Positions 8,286-16,580 of a stretch of DNA of 16,580 bases are shown one piece after another. Where the stretch lies: the NCBI GenBank assembly GCA_025358395.1, contig JANYJT010000046.1, positions 1 to 16,580 of the forward strand. The letters are read 5' to 3'. The notes under the pieces are model-generated. The model was given only the letters and a program-made list of their open reading frames with translations. It did not search any database and had not been told where the DNA came from. Every line of letters begins with the position of its first letter. The stretch's first letter is position 1. The translations under genes were made by a program, and so were the position numbers. Origin of the DNA: Bacteroidia bacterium (GTDB taxonomy: Bacteria; Bacteroidota; Bacteroidia; Bacteroidales; Prolixibacteraceae).

Positions 8286-8456
8286 AAATTTGCATGAAGG
8301 TCAATATGTTACTGATCCTGGCTTCTTGCAGTTAATCTACCAATGGCCAAAACTCAGTAAACAGAATTCTAGAGGTAAAAAAAACCAACTTCCCGGCATG
8401 ATTTTTACAGCTGAGAAGTTGGTATAATTTTGAATTGAAACGATAATGAATTAAGA
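8286..8456 (-). other. Intergenic gap between susD and the GH30 gene
   Basis: This 171-base stretch is non-coding on both strands as far as I can see. It separates the SusC/SusD pair from the enzyme genes and is the only sizeable gap inside the locus apart from the one before susC. It contains a hairpin followed by a T-tract (listed separately). In the 91 bases between that hairpin and the GH30 start I see no convincing Bacteroidota promoter (TTTG and TAnnTTTG at proper spacing), which suggests the enzyme genes depend on read-through from susCD. Confidence 0.6.
8377..8423 (-). terminator. Intrinsic terminator-like hairpin between susD and the GH30 gene (possible partial terminator or mRNA-stability element)
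   Basis: Read in the direction of transcription, the arm ACCAACTTC (8423-8415) pairs perfectly with GAAGTTGGT (8392-8384). The stem can extend by two more pairs (a G-T wobble and a C-G), leaving a loop of about 18 bases. The second arm runs straight into eight consecutive T (8384-8377). Stem plus T-tract is the signature of a Rho-independent terminator or an RNA 3'-end element. It starts about 34 bases after the susD stop and lies about 90 bases before the GH30 start, so it would sit within the operon. The stem is only moderately GC-rich, so termination is likely incomplete. Confidence 0.7.
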
Positions 8457-10406
8457 TTAATAGCCCGGGTTTTGGTAAGCTTTCTTTTCCGCGTCGGTCA
8501 TGTCTAATCTATCAATTTGTCCTTGTGGAATTGGGCGCAGGTAATGAACCGCTTTGTTGATGACACGGGTAAACGTTTTGGGAGCATGGCTTCCCGCATC
8601 AGCGATTTCGTATGTACCGGCAATTTCTTCCCACTTTTGTGTCCGAACAAGGTCAAACCAGCGATAACCTTCGCCAAAAAGCTCCCGTGAACGTTCAGCC
8701 AGGAGATAATTAATATCTATTGTAGCTGGAGTAGCCGCGATCATGGCTGCACTACGGTCATCTACTTTGGCCTTATTTTCAGCATTGCTAAAGCTCCATT
8801 TTCCGGCTCTGGCACGAAGCACATTGATCAGTTCCCTGGCACTTTGGCCCGCTTTGGTGGTAGCGCCCTTTACGGCTGCTTCGGCAGCTACCAGGTAAAG
8901 TTCTGAGAATTTGGCAATGTCAAACGGGCGACAAGTACTGCCATTGGGAGTTCCTAATCCGGTGCCATTGTCGGTGCGATAGGTCCCAATTTTCCAGAGT
9001 CCCGGATAATACTGACGGTTTATAGCTCGTGGAGAGATGACATAATCGGCTCTTCCCGATATTTGACCAGCACCAATATTTCCAAGTCCGGCAGGGTAAG
9101 TTGTAGAACCTGACAGTGTTTCATCCGGCAGGAAAGATAATATGGCATCTCCCGGGTAAACCGGCATTTTGTTGGCATTATACATGACGCCAATTGATGC
9201 AGTACTTGCACTCTTATTCCAATTGCCACGGTAAACACTTGTAAAAGTTCCGTCATAGCGCGAATCATTGGTCTTGTCAGCAAAAGTATTGGTAAAGACT
9301 CCGATGGGAGGAGCCATTCGGGTCCAGGGACGACCACCCCATTGAACAGCCTCTCTTGGGACAGAGCTTGTAGCTCCTGTTCCATCCGCATTTTTCGCAC
9401 TTCTGAGATTCTCCATCTGTGGTGTTACCATCCAGGATGCAAAGTTATCCGGTGCTTCTCCGTTTCCGTAAGAAAAACTGATTCCGCCGTTATATTGTTC
9501 GCTGGCATTGGTATGGTCGGCAAGCAGCAAGATTTCATTGTTGCGGTCATTCTGAGCTAAATGGACATTGTAGTAAGTGGGCTGCAAGCCAAAGGGACCA
9601 GGACTGGCGATTGCTGCGGTTGAAACATCATACGCCTGTTGGAAATACCAGGCTGCATCACGTCCGTCGGGGTCAGTACGGGCTGCTGTAGGATAGGTCG
9701 GAACATTATTCACATTCTGTAACCACCATGCATAGGTCAGATATGCCTTAGCCAAGTATAGGCGTGCAACTGTTTTTGTGGCAGCACCTACAATTCGGGG
9801 AGCATCAGGAAGGTCGATTACAGCTTGTTTCAAGTCTGGAAATATACCTTTTGTATAGACTTCAGGTACGGTATTGCGCACAGAAGTTCTGACGGTAGAT
9901 TTGTTAAATTTCAAAATGCCTCCGCCCAAATCCAGAGGTACTCCACCGAAGGTTTGCACCAGCTGAAAATAGTCGAAAGCACGGAAAAAGCGGGCTTCAG
10001 CTATCAGGGAAGGAACCAGGCCAACTGCCTCAGCGTTTTCTATCACACCACTGGCGGTGTTGATATTCGGGAATGCAGCACCCCATACCACATCGGCACG
10101 TGAAGTGGATGGCGTCATTGTTCCGCCACTGGTCATGTCGGCATCTTTAAAGTTTGCATCGGCACTTGCAGCCCAGGTATATTCGTCGGTACCGGTAAGG
10201 GTAATATTATAGTAATAGCCTTGCCCGTAGATGTAACGCAAGTGAGCGTACATGGAGGTCAATCCGCTCTGAACACCCTCCTTGGTTGTGAAAAAACCCG
10301 GTTCATAAGTAGCGCGTGGCTGTTCTTTTAAGATATCGCTACAAGCCGACAGGAACAACATCAAAAGCGCTCCCATCAAAACTTTTATATTTATCTTTTT
10401 CATCAT
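8457..10406 (-). CDS. susD: SusD/RagB-family surface glycan-binding lipoprotein
   Basis: SusD-like lipoproteins sit on the cell surface as a lid over the SusC transporter and bind the incoming glycan. The 649-residue product starts MMKKINIKVLMGALLMLFLS followed by the lipobox cysteine C22 and the surface-type sequence SDILKEQP. The N-terminal SusD region includes RATYEPGFFTTKEGVQSGL and EARFFRAFDYFQLVQTFGG (137-155), the latter being the TPR-like helix block that is highly conserved in the family. The C-terminal RagB/SusD region includes ELINVLRARAGKW, NYLLAERSRELFGEGYRWFD, LVRTQKWEE and HYLRPIPQGQIDR, ending in QNPGY. The protein is somewhat longer than many SusDs, and the extra length is in the middle, which carries the glycan-facing loops. 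The gene begins 19 bases after the SusC stop. The ligand cannot be read from the sequence; from the neighbours it is probably a decorated xylan oligosaccharide. Confidence 0.96.
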   Translation of the reverse strand: MMKKINIKVLMGALLMLFLSACSDILKEQPRATYEPGFFTTKEGVQSGLTSMYAHLRYIYGQGYYYNITLTGTDEYTWAASADANFKDADMTSGGTMTPSTSRADVVWGAAFPNINTASGVIENAEAVGLVPSLIAEARFFRAFDYFQLVQTFGGVPLDLGGGILKFNKSTVRTSVRNTVPEVYTKGIFPDLKQAVIDLPDAPRIVGAATKTVARLYLAKAYLTYAWWLQNVNNVPTYPTAARTDPDGRDAAWYFQQAYDVSTAAIASPGPFGLQPTYYNVHLAQNDRNNEILLLADHTNASEQYNGGISFSYGNGEAPDNFASWMVTPQMENLRSAKNADGTGATSSVPREAVQWGGRPWTRMAPPIGVFTNTFADKTNDSRYDGTFTSVYRGNWNKSASTASIGVMYNANKMPVYPGDAILSFLPDETLSGSTTYPAGLGNIGAGQISGRADYVISPRAINRQYYPGLWKIGTYRTDNGTGLGTPNGSTCRPFDIAKFSELYLVAAEAAVKGATTKAGQSARELINVLRARAGKWSFSNAENKAKVDDRSAAMIAATPATIDINYLLAERSRELFGEGYRWFDLVRTQKWEEIAGTYEIADAGSHAPKTFTRVINKAVHYLRPIPQGQIDRLDMTDAEKKAYQNPGY

Positions 10407-10425
10407 TATCTTTATTTAGAAATTA

Positions 10426-13400
10426 TTAAAATGTTAAACTAACACCTAACATGTAGTTGCGTGTAGAAGGTGAGTTGGTACCGATTGTCAGGATACGATT
10501 GTTAACCAAGCCTGTCGTTGCAGCATTTTCGTTGCCGTAGGAGTTTGTTTCCGGGTCCATACCGGTTTCTTTGGTATAAGGAGCGAACAATACAAATGGA
10601 TTTTGTACGGTAGCATAAAGCCTCAGATTTTGAATCCCAAGATCTTTAAGTGCCTTTTTATTGAAATTATATCCTAAAGTGATGGTGCGGATTTTCAAAT
10701 AGGAAGCATCGAAAAGAGCCAGGGTATTTCCGTATTTCGGATTGTCACCGCTCAAAATGCCACCTGGTTTCGGATATTTTGCGCCGGTATTTTCCGGCGT
10801 CCAATAATCTACGTTCACCTGTCCCCTGCGTCCTGTCAACATATTGAGGTAACCGGAAGCCGCATATAGGGAACTCACCAGCGTACCACCGCTTTTGAAG
10901 GCACCAATTACGGTCAGGTCAAATCCTTTATAAGCCACATTGGTGTTGAAACCACCTTGAAAATTGGGATCTACTTCAATGACCTGGCGGTCTTTACCTC
11001 CTCCGTCTATTGCTCTGTTGGGTGTGCCATCTGCATTGTAGTCGCCGAGATATTCTACTTTAATCATACCTGCGTTTCCACCCGGCTCAAGAATGGACAT
11101 ATAAGGGTCGCCTACCTGCCAAAGTCCTATCTTCTTAGGGGCATAGATTACATTGATGGGGGAACCTACGAACCATGCGTTACCTTCGTCTTTAAGGCTT
11201 CCCGAAGCAAGGGATACAATTTTGTTGTGGTTCGAATACAAGTTAATACCGGCAGTCCAGGTCCAGCCATTGAGGTTGTCCAATATCGTGCCATTGAGCG
11301 AGAATTCAAAACCTTTATTTTGAGTTTCTCCTACGTTTGCCATATAACTTCCGACGCCTGATGTTTGAGGAAGGTTTACACTTAACAGAAGATCTTGGGT
11401 GTTGGTTACATAATACTCAAAAGTACCGGACAGACGATTCTGTAGCAGGGTGAAATCCAGACCATAGTTCCAGGTCTTGGAGTATTCCCATCCCAGCGCA
11501 GGATTTGGCAATGTACTTACATAGGTACCAGTTACAAAATTAGCAACTGCATCACCGAAGTTATAAGGTCTTGTACTCAACCCTCCCAGTGTAGCATAGG
11601 GAGCAACAGCCTGATTGGAGGTTTCTCCATAGCCAACTCTCAGTTTTAGAATGTTGAGCCAGTTAACATTCTCCATAAATTTTTCTTTTTTGACATTCCA
11701 TCCCATAGATACGGCAGGATAAGTATGCCATTGATGGCCGGAGGCCAATCTTGAGGATCCATCCGTGCGAACAGTGGCAGATATCATATAACGGCTATCG
11801 TACGAATACATTACACGACCCATGTAAGACTGTAAGCCGCTCTTCTCATATTGTTGATCTCCTGGGAGAATAGACCTTTCACCATCAGTCATCCCCAAAT
11901 TATACCACTGGAAGTTTTCGGCTACACCCTTTGCATTCATTCGTGACCTATTGAAGAGAGTTTCCTCGGCAGAGTACATTGCTACGGCATTTAATTGATG
12001 CTTCCCGGAAAAGGTGCGGTCGTAGGTAAGTAAATTTTCAATAGCCCAATTGGTTCTCAGTGAATTACTAACAGAAGCAGCAGAAGGATTGGTTGCAGAG
12101 GTGTTGTTTATTCCTTGTCCGGTATAGCTCCCACCCGTTGACATGCGGAAGTTTAAGCCTAGATTGACACGATACTTCAAACCTTCAACACCTGGTAGTT
12201 TTACCTCACCATATACTGAATTATAAGACCCGAAGCCCTTCGTTTGACTAAGCATACGATCTTTATTAGCTTCCACAACATCTCTCGTATAGACCCATAT
12301 TCCTTTATCTGCCGGCATATCTACTGTTCTTTTCCAAGTGCCATCAGCATTATAGGGATAGAGAAGCGGGTCATTCTGCAATACTTGATACAATCCGCCT
12401 GAACTGGCTCCTTCGGTCACATTGTAGTCGTTGTTGGAAGTGAATCCGACGCGGAAAATTTTACCTACTTCCTGATCAACGCTGGCATGCAGCGAAATGC
12501 GGCTATATGCTTCCAGGGGTACCACACCTTCATTTTTGTAATAGCCCAATCCAAAGTTATATGCACCGCGGTCTGTTCCACCCGATACGCCAACATCATG
12601 GCTTTGTACAGCACCGGTTTTAAAATACAAGCCTTGCCAATCGGTATTTGTTCCCGGAATTTCATCTGCGGTATTATTTACGTAAGCAGGCATATTGGCA
12701 TAAGCCCGCATCTCGGCAAACCTGTTACCATCCATCATGTCAAATCTTGAAAACGCCGCACTTGCACCATAGTAGCCATTGTAGGAAATTCTCGCCTTCT
12801 GGCCGTTTTGTCCTCTGTTGGTTGTTACCAGGAGTACGCCATTGGCACCGCGGGAGCCATATATTGCAGTTGCCGAAGCATCTTTCAAAATGTCTATGCT
12901 CTTGATTTCATTCGGGTTGATGTCACTGATGTTTCCGGCAAATGGGATACCGTCGAGTACTACCAACGGGTCATTACTGGCAGTCAGCGAACGTGAACCG
13001 CGAATACGGATTTGCATTTCAGCACCCGGCTTGGTAGATGTTTGAGACATTTCAACACCGGCAACGCGACCTTGTAAAGCCTGCGTAATATTGTGTGATG
13101 GCACATCCCTGATTACATCCCCTTTCATTGAAGCAACAGAACCAGTGACCGATTCTTTACGCTGTGTACCATAGCCAACCACCACAACTTCATCCACCTG
13201 CAAATTGTCAGGAACCAGTTTGACGTTGATCTCCTTTTTATTGGCCACAGGAATATCCTGAGCATTGTATCCAATAAAAGAGAAAGTAAGCGTTGATTTA
13301 GAATCGGCATCAATTTGATACTTACCATTGGCATCCGTAACGACACCGGTGTTTGTTCCTTTGATCACCACATTTGCTCCCGGCATCGGGGATTTGCTCT

Positions 13401-13509
13401 CGTCGGTTACTGTACCCTTTATCCTAACGGATTGGGCAAAGGTCCAAAACGACAAAAGCAACATGGGCAGCAGCATGAATGCAACCCGCACGAACCTGTT
13501 TTTTTTCAT
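10426..13509 (-). CDS. susC: SusC/RagA-family TonB-dependent outer-membrane transporter
   Basis: This 1027-residue protein is a complete SusC-type transporter, which imports oligosaccharides through the outer membrane using TonB energy. In order: a signal peptide ending WTFA/Q at about residue 25; a carboxypeptidase-D-regulatory-like domain (about 28-100: RIKGTVTDESKSPMPGANVV, FIGY); a TonB-box-like stretch DEVVVVGYG (106-114); the plug domain (about 120-230) with QALQGRVAGVEM, IRIRGSRSL, PLVVLDGIP and ILKDASATAIYGSRGANGV; then the 22-strand barrel, ending MLGVSLTF with the terminal phenylalanine used in barrel assembly. No STN domain precedes the carboxypeptidase-like domain, so signalling is expected through the HTCS and not through an anti-sigma factor. 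The gene lies 198 bases after the HTCS gene and 19 bases before susD, and probably is the first gene of the regulated operon. Confidence 0.97.
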   Translation of the reverse strand: MKKNRFVRVAFMLLPMLLLSFWTFAQSVRIKGTVTDESKSPMPGANVVIKGTNTGVVTDANGKYQIDADSKSTLTFSFIGYNAQDIPVANKKEINVKLVPDNLQVDEVVVVGYGTQRKESVTGSVASMKGDVIRDVPSHNITQALQGRVAGVEMSQTSTKPGAEMQIRIRGSRSLTASNDPLVVLDGIPFAGNISDINPNEIKSIDILKDASATAIYGSRGANGVLLVTTNRGQNGQKARISYNGYYGASAAFSRFDMMDGNRFAEMRAYANMPAYVNNTADEIPGTNTDWQGLYFKTGAVQSHDVGVSGGTDRGAYNFGLGYYKNEGVVPLEAYSRISLHASVDQEVGKIFRVGFTSNNDYNVTEGASSGGLYQVLQNDPLLYPYNADGTWKRTVDMPADKGIWVYTRDVVEANKDRMLSQTKGFGSYNSVYGEVKLPGVEGLKYRVNLGLNFRMSTGGSYTGQGINNTSATNPSAASVSNSLRTNWAIENLLTYDRTFSGKHQLNAVAMYSAEETLFNRSRMNAKGVAENFQWYNLGMTDGERSILPGDQQYEKSGLQSYMGRVMYSYDSRYMISATVRTDGSSRLASGHQWHTYPAVSMGWNVKKEKFMENVNWLNILKLRVGYGETSNQAVAPYATLGGLSTRPYNFGDAVANFVTGTYVSTLPNPALGWEYSKTWNYGLDFTLLQNRLSGTFEYYVTNTQDLLLSVNLPQTSGVGSYMANVGETQNKGFEFSLNGTILDNLNGWTWTAGINLYSNHNKIVSLASGSLKDEGNAWFVGSPINVIYAPKKIGLWQVGDPYMSILEPGGNAGMIKVEYLGDYNADGTPNRAIDGGGKDRQVIEVDPNFQGGFNTNVAYKGFDLTVIGAFKSGGTLVSSLYAASGYLNMLTGRRGQVNVDYWTPENTGAKYPKPGGILSGDNPKYGNTLALFDASYLKIRTITLGYNFNKKALKDLGIQNLRLYATVQNPFVLFAPYTKETGMDPETNSYGNENAATTGLVNNRILTIGTNSPSTRNYMLGVSLTF

Positions 13510-13707
13510 AAATCTGAGTTTAGTAAATTAATAAGCAAATAAGTTTAACGTATCATCGGCAGTTCTACCAGGTTTGATAACACTTTGAGCAGTGTAAATG
13601 TACTAGGAGGCTAAGAGGTAGACTTTCGATAATAGATATTTGATTGTTGATTTTGGATAAAATCAGACTTAAACTATGATATCGGTGTATTTATGGCGTT
13701 GACAAAA
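13510..13707 (-). promoter_or_regulatory. Intergenic region upstream of susC, likely promoter and HTCS target
   Basis: This is a 198-base non-coding stretch between the HTCS stop and the susC start, the expected place for the regulated promoter of a SusCD operon. No terminator hairpin with a T-tract is visible after the HTCS gene. No perfect TTTG-N19/21-TAnnTTTG promoter is present. The best partial match is TACATTTA (see separate entry). The last 50 bases before susC are A/T-rich, typical of Bacteroidota translation starts. Confidence 0.5.
13595..13618 (-). promoter_or_regulatory. Candidate susC promoter -7 element with adjoining tandem 8-base repeat
   Basis: On the coding strand, TACATTTA (13602-13595) matches the Bacteroidota -7 consensus TAnnTTTG at all fixed positions but the last. 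Directly upstream is a tandem repeat, CCTCTTAG then CCTCCTAG (13618-13603), differing at one base. There is no TTTG at the -33 distance. A weak promoter with a direct repeat where the -33 box should be would fit an activator-dependent promoter, giving a leader of roughly 80 bases before susC. This is a suggestion from pattern only; chance matches at this length are common. Confidence 0.25.
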
Positions 13708-16580
13708 TCATTCCAAAATCTCAGAAGGGGATTTTCCAAAGTGTTTCCGGAAAACGGTACTGAAATATCCTACACTTGCAAAGCCACAAAGTTCGCTTAC
13801 TTCTGTGACAGTATTGTTTCCTGAATGCAACAATTCAAGTGCGTGATTGAGTCTGATGGTTTTGATAAAATCAGTCGGGGATTGATCGGTCAATGATTTG
13901 ATCTTCTTGTAGAGCAATGACGAACTGACATTCATGGCAGAAGCGAATTCATCTTTGTCAAAATCAGTTTTGCTCATGTTTGCCTTTGCAATCTCCAGTA
14001 TTTTCTTTACAAATTTGTCATTGTGCTCGTTGGAAAGAATTCGTTCATTTGAATCTCCTTTTATCAACCTCAACGTTTTTTCCCTGACAACCTCCCGGTT
14101 TCGGATAATAGATTTGATTCGCTGAACCAAAAGATTCATGTCGAAAGGTTTGGTCAAATAGTCGTCAGCTCCTAGTCCCAACCCATGCAGCTGATCTGTC
14201 TTTTCAGACAATGCTGTTAGTAAGACGATTGGGATATGCGAAGTCTCATAGGTTGATTTCATGATTTTACACAATTCAAAACCGTCCATATTGGGCATCA
14301 TGATGTCGGATACAACTATATCTGGTATTTGTTTCGAAATGAATTCCCAGGCTTTTTTCCCGTCAAGTGCGATAAATACCTTAAAATCAAGACTTAGAGT
14401 AGCCTTCATGAAGTTTAGTAGATCGTTGTTATCCTCAACTACCAGCACTTTCATCTCTTTTGAAGTATGGATTTCATAGTCCGGCTCAGTTTGTTGAGAA
14501 GCTTCCTTAGTGTAACCGGAAACGGTTGATGTGCCAGATGTTTCAATCGTATCAATGGAATTACCAGGTATTGATCTAAACGGAATTACGACCTGAAACG
14601 TTGATCCAACATTCTCCATGCTGCTGCAACTGATTTTCCCATGGTGCATAACCACATAATTTTTAACCAATAAAAGTCCTATCCCTGAACCGACAATTTT
14701 CGAATTGATGGCATTGTCGCTTCTGTAAAATTCTTTAAATAACTGCCGCTGAGCTTTTCTGGCAATACCGATCCCATTGTCTTTTACCTGAAGCATCCAT
14801 TTTTTATCATCGCACCTGAGATCAATCCGGATTTGACTGTTGATGTGAGAATATTTAATGGCGTTAGAAATCAGGTTATCAACGATCTTCTCTATTTTTG
14901 ACTCATCTATGGCTGTCTGGTAATGCTCAGAATCAGCAACAAACAGGAGTTCCATTTTTTTGCTGGCCGCATAGGGAGCCAGCATGATCCTGCGATCGGA
15001 AACCAGTTTTACAAGATCAGTCATGGAGAGCGATAAATGTTCTTTGCCGATATCAACTTTCTGAAAATCCATCAATTGAGTAACCACTGAGGTGAGCTGC
15101 CTTGCGTGTTCAATGGCTAAATTTAAATAGTACTTTCCCGATTCGGTTAAATTCTTTTCTTTACTTAACTCCTCGACCGGGGCTTTAATTAAGGTTAAGG
15201 AAGTTCGGATATCATGTGCTGTATTGGTAAAGAACCGCACCTTTTCTTCAGTATGTTCCTGTTTAAGCCGGTTGATGTAATACAGCAAATAGAGGAAGAT
15301 GATTCCGGATAAAACAATGAAAATGAGCACCCAGAACCATCCTGTTCTCCAAAACGGAGGGATTAAATTTAATCTTAAAGATCTCTCGGATAACACGTTG
15401 CTCAATGAACTGTCAAATAGTCTTATTCTTAATATAAAGTTCCCACTTGGGATGTTCGTATAGGTTATGATATTGTTTCCGGCTGGCAGACTCCAATCCT
15501 GATCAAATCCCTCTAATTTCCATGAAAAATTGGATCCGGATGTCTGGCCCAGTGCAAGCAATTCAAAGCTAATCGTGTTCTGGAAATACTTGAGATTAAT
15601 CTCCTTCAAGCTATCTATGGGGGTATTCAGATTGAAAGAGTGGGTATCCTTGATTGAGCGACCCGCCACAGTCAGATCCTGGAAAAAAATTTTTCCTTTT
15701 TCCGTTGACTCATCAATAAGATCAGGCGCAAAAATTACCACCCCATTGTTGGTTCCCCAGGCTAGCTGGCCATTCTTCAACTTGGCATGGGAACAATTAT
15801 TAAATGAAGTCCTTGAAATTGAATAGATGGAAGAATAGGTAAGGGCATTTTTGTTTTTTGGGTCAAACCTGCATAATCCGTTTTCAGTCCCTAACCACAG
15901 ATAACCATTTGAATAGACAACACTATTAATAAAATTGGAGGGCAATCCCATTTGTGAAGTAAATTTTTCTGTTTCGCCCGACTTGTAATTGTACCTTATT
16001 AATCCATTTCCAGACGTACAAATCCACACATCCTGTCCTAATACCAGGATATCACGAACCAGGAAACCCTCTATTAATCTTTTGATTTCCCCGGTCTGTT
16101 TGTTTAATTCTGCCAATCCATAACTACACCCCAAAAGAATTTGATTGTTTGATAACCCGGCAAAGCATCCAATTGGCGCATCAGAATAAGTTCTGAATTT
16201 GTTTTCCTTTGACAAATAACAGACCACAGAGCCACTACCACCTCCCAACCAGATATCTCCGCTGTTGTCCTTATAGATATTAAATATAAAATCATTGAGC
16301 AATGGGGATCCTTTCCCATTTTTATTATAATGGGCCAGCTCTTTCCCATTTTTTCCATCGAGGATATAAACACCCGAGGAATAAGTTCCTGCCCAGATTC
16401 TTCCCTGGTTATCTTCACAAAGTGAGAGAAAAACCTGGGCCTGAGTCTCCTTGTCATTGTAAAAGCTACTCCACTTTTTCGTGTCTAAATTCCAACAGCT
16501 AATTCCATTATTTGTGGCAAACCAGAGTTTTCCCCAATGATCTTCAATAATACTGTTAACATCATTATTTATTAATGAAT
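13708..16580 (-). CDS. Hybrid two-component system (HTCS) sensor histidine kinase/response regulator, N-terminal part outside the window
   Basis: The frame is open from the stop at 13708 to the right edge (956 complete codons; a TTG at 16302 is not the start, since coding continues upstream with propeller motifs). Fragment order: about seven Reg_prop beta-propeller repeats in residues 1-285 (for example DHWGKLWFATNNGI, EDNQGRIWAGTYSSGV, YLWLGTENGL); a Y_Y_Y domain (about 330-405); one membrane helix (about 414-435); HisKA with FFTNTAHDIRTSLTLIK and phosphorylated H455; HATPase_c (N572, DNGIGI at 600-605, GSGIGLLLVK); a low-complexity linker; a receiver domain with D758 (VVSDIMMP) and K810; and a C-terminal AraC-type HTH (about 860-956) ending FRKHFGKSPSEILE. 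HTCS proteins sense a periplasmic oligosaccharide and activate the adjacent PUL. Full-length members have two propellers, so probably the first propeller and signal peptide are missing here. The gene reads towards susC and is most likely its regulator. Confidence 0.96.
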   Translation of the reverse strand, partial: SLINNDVNSIIEDHWGKLWFATNNGISCWNLDTKKWSSFYNDKETQAQVFLSLCEDNQGRIWAGTYSSGVYILDGKNGKELAHYNKNGKGSPLLNDFIFNIYKDNSGDIWLGGGSGSVVCYLSKENKFRTYSDAPIGCFAGLSNNQILLGCSYGLAELNKQTGEIKRLIEGFLVRDILVLGQDVWICTSGNGLIRYNYKSGETEKFTSQMGLPSNFINSVVYSNGYLWLGTENGLCRFDPKNKNALTYSSIYSISRTSFNNCSHAKLKNGQLAWGTNNGVVIFAPDLIDESTEKGKIFFQDLTVAGRSIKDTHSFNLNTPIDSLKEINLKYFQNTISFELLALGQTSGSNFSWKLEGFDQDWSLPAGNNIITYTNIPSGNFILRIRLFDSSLSNVLSERSLRLNLIPPFWRTGWFWVLIFIVLSGIIFLYLLYYINRLKQEHTEEKVRFFTNTAHDIRTSLTLIKAPVEELSKEKNLTESGKYYLNLAIEHARQLTSVVTQLMDFQKVDIGKEHLSLSMTDLVKLVSDRRIMLAPYAASKKMELLFVADSEHYQTAIDESKIEKIVDNLISNAIKYSHINSQIRIDLRCDDKKWMLQVKDNGIGIARKAQRQLFKEFYRSDNAINSKIVGSGIGLLLVKNYVVMHHGKISCSSMENVGSTFQVVIPFRSIPGNSIDTIETSGTSTVSGYTKEASQQTEPDYEIHTSKEMKVLVVEDNNDLLNFMKATLSLDFKVFIALDGKKAWEFISKQIPDIVVSDIMMPNMDGFELCKIMKSTYETSHIPIVLLTALSEKTDQLHGLGLGADDYLTKPFDMNLLVQRIKSIIRNREVVREKTLRLIKGDSNERILSNEHNDKFVKKILEIAKANMSKTDFDKDEFASAMNVSSSLLYKKIKSLTDQSPTDFIKTIRLNHALELLHSGNNTVTEVSELCGFASVGYFSTVFRKHFGKSPSEILE

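Noticed and set aside
9020..9400. A 126-codon minus-strand frame inside susD
   Set aside because: It is an out-of-frame shadow of the SusD coding sequence with no domain or start context.
13550..13690. Similar short sequences TATGATATCGG and GTATCATCGG near both ends of the susC upstream region, considered as operator copies
   Set aside because: The match needs a gap and mismatches, and the copies are about 120 bases apart; this is easily expected by chance in an A/T-rich gap.
16104..16457. A 117-codon minus-strand frame overlapping the HTCS gene
   Set aside because: It is in another frame from the HTCS, whose propeller motifs run continuously through the same bases; no domain is recognisable in it.

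Overview
The window is one co-directional block, all on the minus strand, of a polysaccharide utilization locus (PUL) from a member of the Bacteroidota. The evidence is a SusC/SusD pair, a hybrid two-component system (HTCS) regulator, Bacteroidota-type lipoprotein signals, A/T-rich start regions without clear Shine-Dalgarno sites, and no unrelated genes. I cannot assign a genus or family from the sequence alone.

Layout in transcription order, right to left: an HTCS sensor-regulator whose 5' part lies beyond the window (13708-16580); a 198-base gap likely to hold the susC promoter; SusC (10426-13509); SusD (8457-10406); a 171-base gap with a terminator-like hairpin; a GH30 glucuronoxylanase-type lipoprotein (6963-8285); a large SGNH esterase of the sialate O-acetylesterase family (4987-6933); a GH115 alpha-glucuronidase (2391-4907); a GH67 alpha-glucuronidase (245-2386); and the first 67 codons of a GPH-family sugar:cation symporter that runs off the left edge (1-201). 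From the GH30 gene to the GH67 gene the junctions are very tight, so these genes are probably one operon.

The gene set points to acetylated (4-O-methyl)glucuronoxylan or its aldouronic oligosaccharides. Inferred path: the surface GH30 lipoprotein cuts xylan next to methylglucuronate branches. SusCD imports the acidic oligosaccharides. In the periplasm the SGNH esterase removes acetyl groups, GH115 removes glucuronate from internal positions, and GH67 removes it from non-reducing ends. The GPH symporter then takes neutral sugars into the cytoplasm. The HTCS probably senses a periplasmic oligosaccharide and activates susC and the genes after it.

The families are known. The more interesting points are the concentration on glucuronate side chains (GH30, GH115 and GH67 together, with no GH10/GH11 xylanase and no beta-xylosidase in the window), the terminator-like hairpin between susD and the enzyme genes, an altered and longer loop after the glucuronate-binding arginines of GH30, and a candidate susC promoter with an adjoining tandem repeat. 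I found no RNA genes, mobile elements, CRISPR arrays or phage genes.
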